Shown here: in pieces, positions 25,099 to 34,200 of the stretch | Position numbering within the stretch: the stretch's first letter is position 1 | Layout of the letters: every line of letters begins with the position of its first letter | NCBI GenBank assembly: GCA_046329555.1 | Contig: JAXLUK010000002.1 | Coordinates: 186,001-250,000, forward strand | Direction: 5' to 3' | Origin: UBA1941 sp046329555 | GTDB taxonomy: Bacteria > Bacteroidota > Bacteroidia > Chitinophagales > LD1 | DNA: 64,000 bases | Position numbers and translations under genes: made by a program | The notes under the pieces: model-generated | What the model saw: only the letters and a program-made list of their open reading frames with translations | Database searches by the model: none | Told to the model about the DNA's origin: nothing

Positions 25099-26217
25099 TC
25101 AGGGGGTTTCAGTTTTGTTTAACTCTTCCAATTTCTTTTGCGCCCTGTCGCGATAGCTGCTATTTCCCTGTGCCAATTCCTGCAAAATCTTTTTGGCCTG
25201 CTCCCCCTTTCCTTTTCTAATCAGGAGGTTGGCTTTATACCACTTTGACCCTTCCGGGTATTGATTTTTTTCAATCAGTTTATCAAAGGCCTTTTCTGCC
25301 TTTTTGTTTTCACCTTTAATATAGTTAGAAATCCCGCCGTAATAGGCCGCCTCTGCGTTCGCAGGATCTTTATCCAGAATCTGCTCGTACTTTTTTGAAG
25401 CTTGTTCAAATTCACCGGCATCAAACAATTCTTTAGCCTGCTGCGAAGCGTTTTTGGGTGCAGCCTGCTCTACAACAACTTCTTTCATATCGCCCATCTC
25501 GCGGGCGCCTCTCAGTGTTGGTGCGGCTGGGGCTGCTTGTTTTTCGGCAGCTTCATTTGCCGTGGTGCCTGCAGCCATATTTGCCGAAACCGGGGCTAGA
25601 TCAGCTTTCTGGCGACTAGAAGATTCACTTAAACGTTTGGCTAATGGCGCAGGCGCCTGTTCGTCGCGAACAGCATCAGGCACCATAGCCGTTGCGGTGA
25701 CAGGCGCCTTCTCGGCTGTTGCCGTAGGCATTGCAACAGCTGAATCGGTTGACTGGGTTAGGCCTGCGGTATCGGCCGCAATCGTAGCAACTGGCTGTTG
25801 TTGCGGTGAGGCGGTATCAATGAGCATGGGTTGCTCTTCGGCTTGCATCGCCATTTGCTGGCTGCGCGTATTCATGTAATTCACCAGCACTGCGCCAAGG
25901 CCAATCAGCACACCAAAAACGGCAGCGGCATAAGCATAATTGGCCCAATGGATTTGCAAACCGCCGCCCTTATGCACCTTGAACTGGGTACGTTCGCGCA
26001 ACTGCTCGTTAATACGAGCAACGGCCGATCGCATTTGCGCGGGTTGCGCTGCGGCTTTCATGCCTTCCAGCGCTTCCCGGGAAAAAGGATCAGCTTGCAG
26101 CAGACTTTCCACCTGAGCCAACTCATCGGCAGACAGCCTTCCTTCCGCATACGCCAGCAGGGCGTCGTGCGTTAGCAGACCGTTTTCCGTAAGTATTATT
26201 TTTCCGCTCTTTGCCAT
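25099..26217 (-). CDS. Membrane protein with anti-sigma-like N-terminus and periplasmic TPR domain
   Basis: A 372-residue protein. Residues 1-85 are a small helical cytoplasmic region (LLAYAEGRLSADELAQVESL) resembling the N-termini of Bacteroidota anti-sigma-like proteins but without the zinc-finger cysteines. One membrane helix follows (YAYAAAVFGVLIGLGAVLV), then a low-complexity Ala/Pro/Thr linker of about 130 residues and a C-terminal TPR domain (AKELFDAGEFEQASKKYEQI ...). Its ATG shares one base with the sigma factor stop (TAATG). A role as regulator of the adjacent sigma factor is inferred from layout and position; it is not shown by a recognised domain. Confidence 0.72.
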   Translation of the reverse strand: MAKSGKIILTENGLLTHDALLAYAEGRLSADELAQVESLLQADPFSREALEGMKAAAQPAQMRSAVARINEQLRERTQFKVHKGGGLQIHWANYAYAAAVFGVLIGLGAVLVNYMNTRSQQMAMQAEEQPMLIDTASPQQQPVATIAADTAGLTQSTDSAVAMPTATAEKAPVTATAMVPDAVRDEQAPAPLAKRLSESSSRQKADLAPVSANMAAGTTANEAAEKQAAPAAPTLRGAREMGDMKEVVVEQAAPKNASQQAKELFDAGEFEQASKKYEQILDKDPANAEAAYYGGISNYIKGENKKAEKAFDKLIEKNQYPEGSKWYKANLLIRKGKGEQAKKILQELAQGNSSYRDRAQKKLEELNKTETP

Positions 26218-26792
26218 TAGTCCTTTCCTGAAATAAACAATTTCAAATTTCGTTTACCGTTCTGGATATAACTCTTCACTTCATTAATGGAATAACCGGT
26301 TTGACCGGCTATTTCCTGATAACTTTTGTTTTGCAGGTAGAAGAGTTCAATGCACTGCCGCTGCCCTTCCTTCAGCCGACCCAGCCCCGATTTAAGTTGC
26401 TCCAGCACCTCATGCTTCTCCTGCTCTGTTTCTAGATGCTCGTCGAACGGATTTTCCACATCTCCTGCCCGGGATTTTTTCAGCTCCAGCTCATTTTTCT
26501 GCTGCCGCGTTTCTTGCCGGAAGTGCATCATACAGTGGTTTTTAACCACGGTGTGCAACCAAGGTTTGAATGCTTGAACATGATGTTTCTTGAGTTCCTG
26601 AATCAGCTTTTCAAAAATTTGCATGGTGGCATCTTCGGCCGCTGCTTCATCCTTTAGGTATTTCATGCAAACGCCCATAACCAGATGCGTATACCGCACA
26701 TACAACTCGCCGATATAGGCAGTGTTATGCGAGTTCCGGTACATTTGTACCAGATCTTCATCTGTGGTAAAGTCGTTTCCCGATGCCGGCAA
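26217..26792 (-). CDS. ECF-type RNA polymerase sigma factor
   Basis: A 191-residue sigma70-family protein with region 2 (LYVRYTHLVMGVCMKYLKDE ... ATMQIFEKLI) and region 4 (LKEGQRQCIELFYLQNKSYQ ... GYSINEVKSYIQNGKRNL). It is expected to direct transcription under a specific signal, likely including its own operon. The start is uncertain: a TTG at 26792 gives the usual N-terminal length (ASGNDFTTDEDLVQMY), while a GGAGG sits about 14 bases upstream. The stop overlaps the start of the membrane TPR gene by one base. Confidence 0.88.
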   Translation of the reverse strand: MPASGNDFTTDEDLVQMYRNSHNTAYIGELYVRYTHLVMGVCMKYLKDEAAAEDATMQIFEKLIQELKKHHVQAFKPWLHTVVKNHCMMHFRQETRQQKNELELKKSRAGDVENPFDEHLETEQEKHEVLEQLKSGLGRLKEGQRQCIELFYLQNKSYQEIAGQTGYSINEVKSYIQNGKRNLKLFISGKD

Positions 26793-26945
26793 CTGGAGAA
26801 TCTTTATCCTCCAAATTACAATAGTAATGCCAAGACCAGCAAGTAAGGATTACACATCGCCATAAAGAGTGTATAGGGGAAAGGGCGGCTTTTTAACACC
26901 TAAAGTCCTAATTCTGAAAAGAAGATAGATGAAATATCTATACGC

Positions 26946-28490
26946 CTACGCGGTCACGATTTCCTCATCATGCGCATCGAAAAACTTGTATTCGGTGAGC
27001 GGGAAATTTTCGTTAGTGTAGATACGTACCCAGCGCTTGTATTGGAAGAACCAGCGCATTCGGATGGATGGAAACCCTTTCTTTAAATACGCTGCCATAA
27101 TCGGATGTAGATAGAGTCGTAAATCGGGATGCGTTTCCAGCAAATGCCCCACGTCGCTCTGAATTTCATCCAAAATCAACAGCGGACTACCAATTTTCCC
27201 TGAGCCGCCGCATGTAGGACATTCTTCTTCCGTAACAATATTTACCTCTGGCCGCACTCGCTCGCGGGTGAGCTGAAGAATATTGAATTTCGAAAGCGGA
27301 AGAATCGTGTGCGTCGCCTTATCCTGTTCCATCGCCACACGCAATCGCTCCTGCACCTGGCGCTTGAATTCGGGATTTTTCATATCAATAAAATCGATAA
27401 TGATAATCCCGCCCATATCGCGCAACCGTAATTGCCGGGCAATTTCATCACAGGCTTCCAGATTCACTTGCAACGCATTGGTTTCCTGCGTGCCTTCCTG
27501 ACTGCTTCTGTTTCCGGAATTCACATCGATCACATGACAAGCCTCAGTTTTGTCAATCACCAGATAAATCCCGTTACCCAGATTCACCTGACGACCAAAA
27601 ATGGCCTTCACCTGCTTGGTTATTCCAAACTGATCAAAGATGGGAACCTTGCCATTATAGGTAGAAACGATCCCCTTTTTATCGGGTGCGATCCGTTCGA
27701 TATACGATTCCAACTCCTTCGCCAATGCACTGTTGTTGGTCACCACCCGATTAAACTCAGGACTCAGTAAATCGCGCAACAATCCGGATGTTTTATCCAG
27801 CTCGCTGAGCACCTTTTTCACGGGCTGTGCACCGCGCAAATTGCGCGACATTTCCTTCCACTTTTCTTCCAGCAGCCGCAAATCTTCATGCAGTGTTTTA
27901 GCGTCTTTTCCCGCCGCTACGGTGCGTACAATAACCCCGAAGTTTTTCGGTTTCAGACTTTCTACTAAAACCTTGAGCCGTTTGCGCTCATCGGCAGATT
28001 CAATCTTTTTAGAAACACCAACAGAATTGCTAAAGGGGGATAATACCAGATACCTGCCAGCCAAGGTAATTTCGCAGGTTAATCGTGGGCCCTTGGTAGA
28101 AATGGGCTCTTTCAGAATTTGTACCAGCACATTGCCTTTTCCTGCCAAAACCTCTTTTACATTTCCCGTTTTTTCAATTTCGGGAAGCATTTCAAGGTTG
28201 TTCAAAGTGCCATCGGAATGGCCGGCAACAGCCTGCCCGGTGAATTTGGCCAAGGTGCGGAAATCGGGGCTAAGGTCGGTGTAGTGAAGAAAGGCGTCTT
28301 TTTCGTGGCCCACATCTACAAAGGCCGCGTTAAGGCCGGGCATGATGCGTTTAATTTTCCCGAGAAATATATCGCCAACGTTAAATTCGTTATCGGTCTT
28401 CTCCTGATGGATTTCCACCAGTTTCTTATCCTCGAGCAACGCCACTTCAACGCCATGGGGATTCGAGTTGATGACTAGCTCTTTTACCAT
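26946..28490 (-). CDS. rng: Ribonuclease E/G family endoribonuclease
   Basis: A 514-residue RNase G-like enzyme for rRNA maturation and mRNA turnover. It has the N-terminal S1 domain (VGDIFLGKIKRIMPGLNAAF), the catalytic metal aspartates in CHVIDVNSGNRS and IIIIDFIDMKNPEFK, and the zinc-link CPTCGGSGK. Length fits RNase G rather than RNase E, with no long C-terminal scaffold tail. The gene directly precedes, in transcription order, a weak inverted repeat at 26925-26941. Upstream lies the tiny AURKAIP1/COX24-type gene. Confidence 0.94.
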   Translation of the reverse strand: MVKELVINSNPHGVEVALLEDKKLVEIHQEKTDNEFNVGDIFLGKIKRIMPGLNAAFVDVGHEKDAFLHYTDLSPDFRTLAKFTGQAVAGHSDGTLNNLEMLPEIEKTGNVKEVLAGKGNVLVQILKEPISTKGPRLTCEITLAGRYLVLSPFSNSVGVSKKIESADERKRLKVLVESLKPKNFGVIVRTVAAGKDAKTLHEDLRLLEEKWKEMSRNLRGAQPVKKVLSELDKTSGLLRDLLSPEFNRVVTNNSALAKELESYIERIAPDKKGIVSTYNGKVPIFDQFGITKQVKAIFGRQVNLGNGIYLVIDKTEACHVIDVNSGNRSSQEGTQETNALQVNLEACDEIARQLRLRDMGGIIIIDFIDMKNPEFKRQVQERLRVAMEQDKATHTILPLSKFNILQLTRERVRPEVNIVTEEECPTCGGSGKIGSPLLILDEIQSDVGHLLETHPDLRLYLHPIMAAYLKKGFPSIRMRWFFQYKRWVRIYTNENFPLTEYKFFDAHDEEIVTA

Positions 28491-28561
28491 AAAATAATAC
28501 TGATTAGACGGGCGTTACCCATCCGCTCCTGCGGAAAAATGCCGTGATGCGGCTACTTTCG

Positions 28562-28595
28562 CTAAAAATAAAGCCACGGGCTCAATAGCCCCATG
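28562..28595 (-). terminator. Probable terminator after the 29-residue gene
   Basis: On the minus strand CCATGGGGCT and AGCCCGTGG form a stem with one bulge and loop ATTG, followed by CTTTATTTTTA. It begins four bases after the stop of the small basic gene and precedes RNase G. Confidence 0.65.
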
Positions 28596-28598
28596 GGA

Positions 28599-28688
28599 TT
28601 ACTTCTTCTTGTGACGGTTCTTGCGCAAGCGCTTTTTACGCTTGTGTGTTGCAATTTTGTGCCGTTTTCTTTTTTTACCGCAAGGCAT
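28599..28688 (-). CDS. 29-residue AURKAIP1/COX24-domain (mS38-like) ribosome-associated protein
   Basis: The frame from ATG 28688 to TAA 28599 encodes 29 residues: MPCGKKRKRHKIATHKRK followed by KRLRKNRHKKK. More than half are lysine, arginine or histidine. This matches the short AURKAIP1/COX24-domain proteins widespread in Bacteroidota, related to mitochondrial ribosomal protein mS38. It is expected to bind rRNA in the small subunit. It is easily missed because of its size. A terminator follows it directly, so it is likely expressed strongly as its own short message or with the TPR gene 30 bases upstream. Confidence 0.85.
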   Translation of the reverse strand: MPCGKKRKRHKIATHKRKKRLRKNRHKKK

Positions 28689-28718
28689 TGTAAAGAATGT
28701 TTTTTAGTTAATAATGTT

Positions 28719-29543
28719 TCAGCTAGGAGCGTTTCCACCCTTTGCTTTTATCTGCGCTTTATACGCTTCAATTTCTTTTTTCAGTTCAGGTTTACCGACT
28801 AACTTCAGACATTGATCCAAGGCCTGAATGGCTTTGTCGGGGCGACCCGCTCCTTCGTAGGCGTTAGCCAGCAAAAAGAGCGCATCAGGATTACGGGGGC
28901 GCAAATATACAACTTTTTCCAATCTGGTCACAGCTTTTTCATACTGCCTTGATACTAAGCCGAATTTGCCCAGCATGAGCTGCGCATCGGCATTGTTGCT
29001 ATCAGCGCGAACTATGGCCAGCAGCATGCCCACACCCTGCATAGGCTCACTGCCTTCATCCAGATAGGCCGTAGCTAATTTAATGCGGTTATCGGCAGAA
29101 CTATCCAGTGCTACCACCTGCCGGTAGGTGGCCAGCGCTTGTTGCTTCAGATACGTAGTCAATGCCGGATTCTCACTTAAACCCGCCGTAGCCGAGAATA
29201 AATCCGCTGCGCGGTTTAAATCGCTGAGCTGATGAGTTGCCGCGGCGTATTGTGATAAATAGTACGCCTCTGCCACAGATTCGCCTTTGCGACGATAAAT
29301 GGCCGCTAATTGCCCCCAACTTTCCGGTTTGGCTTCCAACTGAGCCACCAGCGCAGCAGTATCTTTATCCAGTTGTGCATTAACTTTCTGCAGATAAGCC
29401 TTCACATCATAAGCGGGCGCGGCATCCTGAGCCATGGGCGCAGCAGGGGCTGCTGATTTTGGCTTACGGGTTTCTCCGAACAGGTAAATAACCAGAATCA
29501 CCACCACCGCGGTTCCAAAAGCAATCCATTGATTTTTATTCAT
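28719..29543 (-). CDS. Membrane-anchored TPR protein
   Basis: A 274-residue protein from the ATG at 29543 (MNKNQWIAFGTAVVVILVIYLF), with one N-terminal membrane helix and a periplasmic or cytoplasmic array of TPR helices, clearest in LMLGKFGLVSRQYEKAVTRL and LFLLANAYEGAGRPDKAIQA. TPR repeats mediate protein contacts; no partner is evident. An upstream in-frame start would add 28 residues and run through the divergent promoter, so 29543 is preferred. A TATTTTCG box ends six bases before this ATG. Conserved in shape, function unknown. Confidence 0.78.
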   Translation of the reverse strand: MNKNQWIAFGTAVVVILVIYLFGETRKPKSAAPAAPMAQDAAPAYDVKAYLQKVNAQLDKDTAALVAQLEAKPESWGQLAAIYRRKGESVAEAYYLSQYAAATHQLSDLNRAADLFSATAGLSENPALTTYLKQQALATYRQVVALDSSADNRIKLATAYLDEGSEPMQGVGMLLAIVRADSNNADAQLMLGKFGLVSRQYEKAVTRLEKVVYLRPRNPDALFLLANAYEGAGRPDKAIQALDQCLKLVGKPELKKEIEAYKAQIKAKGGNAPS

Positions 29544-29549
29544 GGCCGG

Positions 29550-29557
29550 CGAAAATA
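29550..29557 (-). promoter_or_regulatory. Putative -7 box of the TPR gene
   Basis: On the minus strand TATTTTCG matches TAnnTTCG and ends six bases before the ATG at 29543, predicting a leaderless or near-leaderless message. Confidence 0.5.
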
Positions 29558-29595
29558 GGTAATTGCGGTGAAGTAATGCTTTACAAGGTATTCCG

Positions 29596-29626
29596 TTTGC
29601 GCCTTTACCCGTAGGTGTTATCTTCA
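29596..29626 (+). promoter_or_regulatory. Putative promoter of the SDR gene
   Basis: TTTG at 29596-29599 and TATCTTCA at 29619-29626 are 19 bases apart, a good Bacteroidota spacing. The box ends four bases before the ATG at 29631. Confidence 0.6.
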
Positions 29627-29630
29627 CCGC

Positions 29631-30428
29631 ATGAATCTTAACCTCTCCGGGAAAAACGCATTAATTGGTGGTAGTAGCAAGGGAATTGGCCGGGCCGTGG
29701 CCGTTGAATTGGCGAAATGCGGCGCCAGTGTCACTTTAATAGGCAGAGAAGAACCTTCATTAATGCAGGGGTTAATTGATTTGAGTTTCATTAGCGAAGC
29801 CGAACAGCGCCATGATTATGTAGCCGTAGATTTCGCGCATCCCGAAAAGGTGAAAGCTGCAGTAGAGCGTCATCTAAAAAAAACAAACAAACGGTATCAC
29901 ATCCTCGTTAACAATACCGGCGGTCCGCCCTCAGGAAAAATTGCCGATGCTGGTGACCGCGATTTTTTAGCGGCATTTGAGCAGCATCTCATCAATAATC
30001 ATCAATTGGTGCAATTGGTTTTGGATGGTATGAAGACCGACCATTACGGCCGCATCATCAATATCATTTCCACCTCTGTGAAAGTTCCCTTACCCAATCT
30101 GGGCGTCAGCAATACCATTCGAGCTGCAGTGGCAAACTGGAGCAAAACCTTAGCTAATGAATTAGGCCCTTTGGGCGTTACCGTGAATAATGTTTTGCCA
30201 GGCGCAACGGAAACCGACCGTCTGAAACAGATTATTGCTGCCAAGAGTGAAAAAACAAAGGTATCAGCAGATACGGTGCGTCAGGAAATGTTGCATGAAA
30301 TACCGCTGGGCCGATTTGGCCAGCCCGATGAAATTGCTGCAGCGGTGGCCTTTCTGGCATCACCAGCCGCGGCTTATATCACCGGGATTAATCTTCCGGT
30401 AGATGGTGGAAGAACAGGCGCGCTATAG
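29631..30428 (+). CDS. Short-chain dehydrogenase/reductase, atypical active site
   Basis: A 265-residue Rossmann-fold oxidoreductase with the cofactor motif GGSSKGIGRA near residue 13, VNNTGGPPSG (NNxG motif) and a C-terminal ITGINLPVDGG typical of the FabG-like SDR branch. The usual YxxxK catalytic pair is not seen: the matching stretch reads LGVSNTIRAAVANWSKTL, with Ser/Asn and Arg in those places. Some SDR subfamilies share this SNxxR form and their chemistry is not well known. The gene is divergent from the TPR gene and convergent with yebC, so has no operon partner. Confidence 0.87.
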   Translation: MNLNLSGKNALIGGSSKGIGRAVAVELAKCGASVTLIGREEPSLMQGLIDLSFISEAEQRHDYVAVDFAHPEKVKAAVERHLKKTNKRYHILVNNTGGPPSGKIADAGDRDFLAAFEQHLINNHQLVQLVLDGMKTDHYGRIINIISTSVKVPLPNLGVSNTIRAAVANWSKTLANELGPLGVTVNNVLPGATETDRLKQIIAAKSEKTKVSADTVRQEMLHEIPLGRFGQPDEIAAAVAFLASPAAAYITGINLPVDGGRTGAL

Positions 30429-30438
30429 CCTCGTGAAC

Positions 30439-31146
30439 TTACTTCATATTGTGAAACACCTGCTGCACATCATCGTCTTCTTCCAGGCGTTCGATTAGCT
30501 TAATAACCTCTTCGGCTTCAGCATCTGATAATTCTTTATAGAATTCGGGAACTTTTTCATAACCCGATTCAGTAACTTCAATTCCTTTTTCCTCCAATCC
30601 TTTGGTCAGATTACCGAAGTCGGTGAAATCTGCATACGCCGTCACCACGCCTTCATCTTCCTGAATTTCAGTTAGTCCGGCATCAATCAATTCCAACTCC
30701 AAATCTTCCAAATTCCAATTGCCTTTGGCGAATTTGAAGAAGGCCTTCTTCTTAAACATATATTCTACCGAACCAGAGGTGCCCATGGCGCCACCCAGTT
30801 TATTGAAATGCACCCGAAGATTGGCCACGGTTCGCGTAGGATTATCTGTTGCCGTATCAACCACAATAGCAACACCATGCGGTCCATAGCCTTCGTAAAC
30901 TTCTTCTTCATAACTAGCCGTATCTTTTGAAACCGCGCGCTTAATGGCATTTTCAACACGGTCTTTTGGCATGTTCACCGCCTTGGCATTGGCAATACAG
31001 GCACGCAGCCGGGCATTGGTATCGGGGTCGGCACCACCGGCTTTTACGGCAATAGCAATATCTTTTCCTATTCGGGTAAACGCCTTGGCCATAGCGCCCC
31101 AACGTTTCATTTTTCTTTCCTTCCGGTATTCAAACGCGCGTCCCAT
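30439..31146 (-). CDS. YebC/PmpR family protein
   Basis: A 235-residue protein starting MGRAFEYRKERKMKRWGAMA, then the family stretch KDIAIAVKAGGADPDTNARL and NMPKDRVENAIKRA, and a YEGYGPHGVAIVV segment. YebC proteins were first described as DNA-binding regulators; members have more recently been connected with translation through difficult peptide motifs. The ATG at 31146 begins exactly at the conserved MGR(A/S)F, so an earlier in-frame ATG at 31185 is rejected. Stands alone, convergent with the SDR gene with a 10-base gap. Confidence 0.93.
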   Translation of the reverse strand: MGRAFEYRKERKMKRWGAMAKAFTRIGKDIAIAVKAGGADPDTNARLRACIANAKAVNMPKDRVENAIKRAVSKDTASYEEEVYEGYGPHGVAIVVDTATDNPTRTVANLRVHFNKLGGAMGTSGSVEYMFKKKAFFKFAKGNWNLEDLELELIDAGLTEIQEDEGVVTAYADFTDFGNLTKGLEEKGIEVTESGYEKVPEFYKELSDAEAEEVIKLIERLEEDDDVQQVFHNMK

Positions 31147-31284
31147 AATGCTGAAATTTCTGCCGCAACAATAAAAAAAAAGCAAGACATGCCAGTGGCA
31201 GAAACAATAGTTCCGGTTCTTTGGCCGTTTTCATATAAATAGCTACTATAGAGGATTAACAAATTACTTTACAAACCACCACTT

Positions 31285-34200
31285 ATGATGAAAAAATGGT
31301 TGCTTCTTCCATTGCTCTTAATTGGATCTAGCCAGATTCAGGCTTCCACCTATCAAGACGCATTAACCGCCCTAAACACTAACAAACCGAAGGATGCGTT
31401 GCGCATGTTCCGCGACGCGTACGCCGCAAAAGACCACCCGCGCGAATCAAAACTCGGGGAAATGTACAGTCTGTGGTGCATGAACAAAAAAGACGAAGCC
31501 TTTCAGGCTTTAGCCGAATACTATGAATCTGGCGTAGACCCCAATCCGTACCCAACGATATATGCGTTGTGGTCCATGCCATTTGGATTTTCCCATGCTA
31601 CCAGCATGAATGAAAAAGAAGTACTGTTGTTGGAAAAAATTGCGGCCGACCCCAAAGCCCCTGGCACCTTGGTGGCCATGGTACACCATGCGCTGGGCGT
31701 CCATGATGAATCTACTCAGAAGTTTAAAGATGCTGGCAAGGAGTTTAACTTGATTGGCTCCATCGACAACTGGCAACTACTGGGCGAGTTCGACAACGTA
31801 GTGGGTAGCGGTTTCGATAAAAACCCGGGAGCACTGGAGCACCCACAGGCAGATTATGTTTTTAAGAACAGAAGAAATGCCGATGTAAAATGGTTTACAC
31901 CACCAGCTTCTAAATCTGATAAGTGGTATTACACCAGTTATTACTTTGACGATGATGATGCCGTGATGTATGCACAATCATTTGTTCAAAGTGATGCCGA
32001 TCAGGAAGTAGTATTACGCTCGGGCTGCAGCGGTTCACTGAAAATTTGGGTGAACGATTTTTTGGTGGTGAAAGAAGCTAAGGAGCGCAACTGCGACATG
32101 GATGTTTATAACCAAACCATAAAACTAAACAAAGGCTACAACCGCATTTTAGTGCAGGTGGGCGTAAGCGAAGTGAGCAGCGCCAACTTCCTGATTCGCC
32201 TTACTGATGCCAATGGAAGACCAGTAAGTGGCCTTACCGCCACCGACCAATACCACGATTACCAAAAAGCGGCAGCCTATACCAGCCGAAACGAACCGTT
32301 GTATGCAGAGGCCTATTGGGAAAAAGAAGTAGCACGTATGCCAAAAGATTTCTTTTCGCGCTTGCTGTTCGCTGAAACCCTGATGCGTAACGATAAAACT
32401 TATGAAGCGCGGAAAAATTTCAAAATACTAAAACAACAGGAACCCAACAGCACCCTGGTTTCTACCAGAATGATTGAAGCCTATTCCCGAGACAACAACC
32501 AAACTGACCTTACTAAAGAACAGGAATTTATCAGGAAAAACGATCCGGAATCATTCTATGCACACGAAATGAATCTGGAAGATTTTGCCAAGAAGGAGGA
32601 TTACGACGCTTACGAGCGCGAGTTAAAAAAAGTGGTTGAACAATATCAGGAAAGTCAATACACAGAGTCGATGCAATTGGCACTGTATGCTTACCGAAAA
32701 GACGTTCCGGCTTTACTGCAAATGGCAGATGAACTGTACAAAAAATATCCTGATAACTATGGCTACATGAACCTTCGGTATTCTGTTGTAATGGATAAGA
32801 CGAAGGACTTATCGAAGGGCAATCAGGTATTGGAAACCTTTCTGAAAAAACATTACAATGCGGATGCAGAAATGCAGTTAATCCGAAATTTATTCAAGTT
32901 AGGTCAAACCGAAAAGGCGCTGGCGCAATACAATAAACGTATTGAAACGCATCCTTACGCCGTAGGTTATTATTCGCAGTTGAGTGATGTGTACTATGGC
33001 CTTCAGCAATATAGCACCGCATTGAATTATGCAGAAACCATGTTGAAATTTGCGCCCTATTATGGTCAGTATCATCAAAACAAAGCGAAAATTCTGGAGG
33101 CCATGCATCGCAACAGCGAGGCAGAAGCCAGTTACCGCAATGCGATTACCTACCAACCTACTGATTACGAGTCGCGCAAATTATTGCGGAAGTTAAATGG
33201 CAAGAAAGAATTGTTTGAAAACTTTTCGCAGGAGGACGTCTATGATTTATTCAAAAAAGCGCCTGATGCAAAGGAATATCCAAACGATAATTGTGTGGTA
33301 TTACTGAATGATGAGCAGAGCGTTATTTATCCGGAAGGTGCTTCTGAGAAAAAAGTGAGTATTGCGGTTAAAGTTTTCAATCAAAGTGGGGTTGATAGCT
33401 GGAAGCAATATCAGGTGAGCCTGAATCCATACACGCAGCGACTTATTCTGGATAAAGCAGAAGTATTGAAAAAAGATGGCAGTAAGATTCAGGCAGAAAG
33501 TGATGACAACACCTTTGTATTTACTAATCTGGAGCCAGGAGATGCAATGTATATTTCCTACAAATTAGAAAACTACAAGGGGGGAAAACTGGCCCAACAT
33601 TATTGGGCGCAGTTCCCATTTCAATACACCGTACCTAGCCTTATCAACCGGTATCGTTTGATGATGCCTGCCGATAAAAAATTCAAACACGAATTAATGA
33701 ATGGCGGTAATGTTTCTTTCAAACAAAGTACAGTTGAAGATTACACCTTGTATACGTGGGAGGCCTTAAATCAGAAAGCCATCGAGCAGGAATCATACTC
33801 GCTGAACCTCTGTGATATTGCGCCGACCCTGGATATTTCCAGTATTCCGGATTGGAATTACGTAGCACAATGGTATAGCGATTTATCTGCCAATAAAGCC
33901 CGTCAGGATTTTGAAATTAAAGAAGCTGTTCAGGATCTTTTCCAACCAGGCTCTACCCTCACGCCGTATCAGAAAGCGGTTAAGATTCACGATTTTATTG
34001 TTTCTAACATTTCCTATAGCAACATTCCTTTCCTGCACGGCGCATTAGTGCCGCAAACGGCTTCTCGCACCCTGGCTACCAAGCAAGGTGATTGCAAGGA
34101 TGTGTCTACACTTTTCGTCGCCATGTGTAAAGAAGCGGGTTTAGATGCGTCTTTAGTTTTAGTTGACTCTAAAGCAAACGGCAAAAAACACCTGAACCTG

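Noticed and set aside
26925..26941. ATAGAT / ATCTAT inverted repeat after RNase G, considered as a terminator
   Set aside because: The stem is only six A/T-rich pairs with no solid T run directly after it, so it is too weak to list as a terminator.
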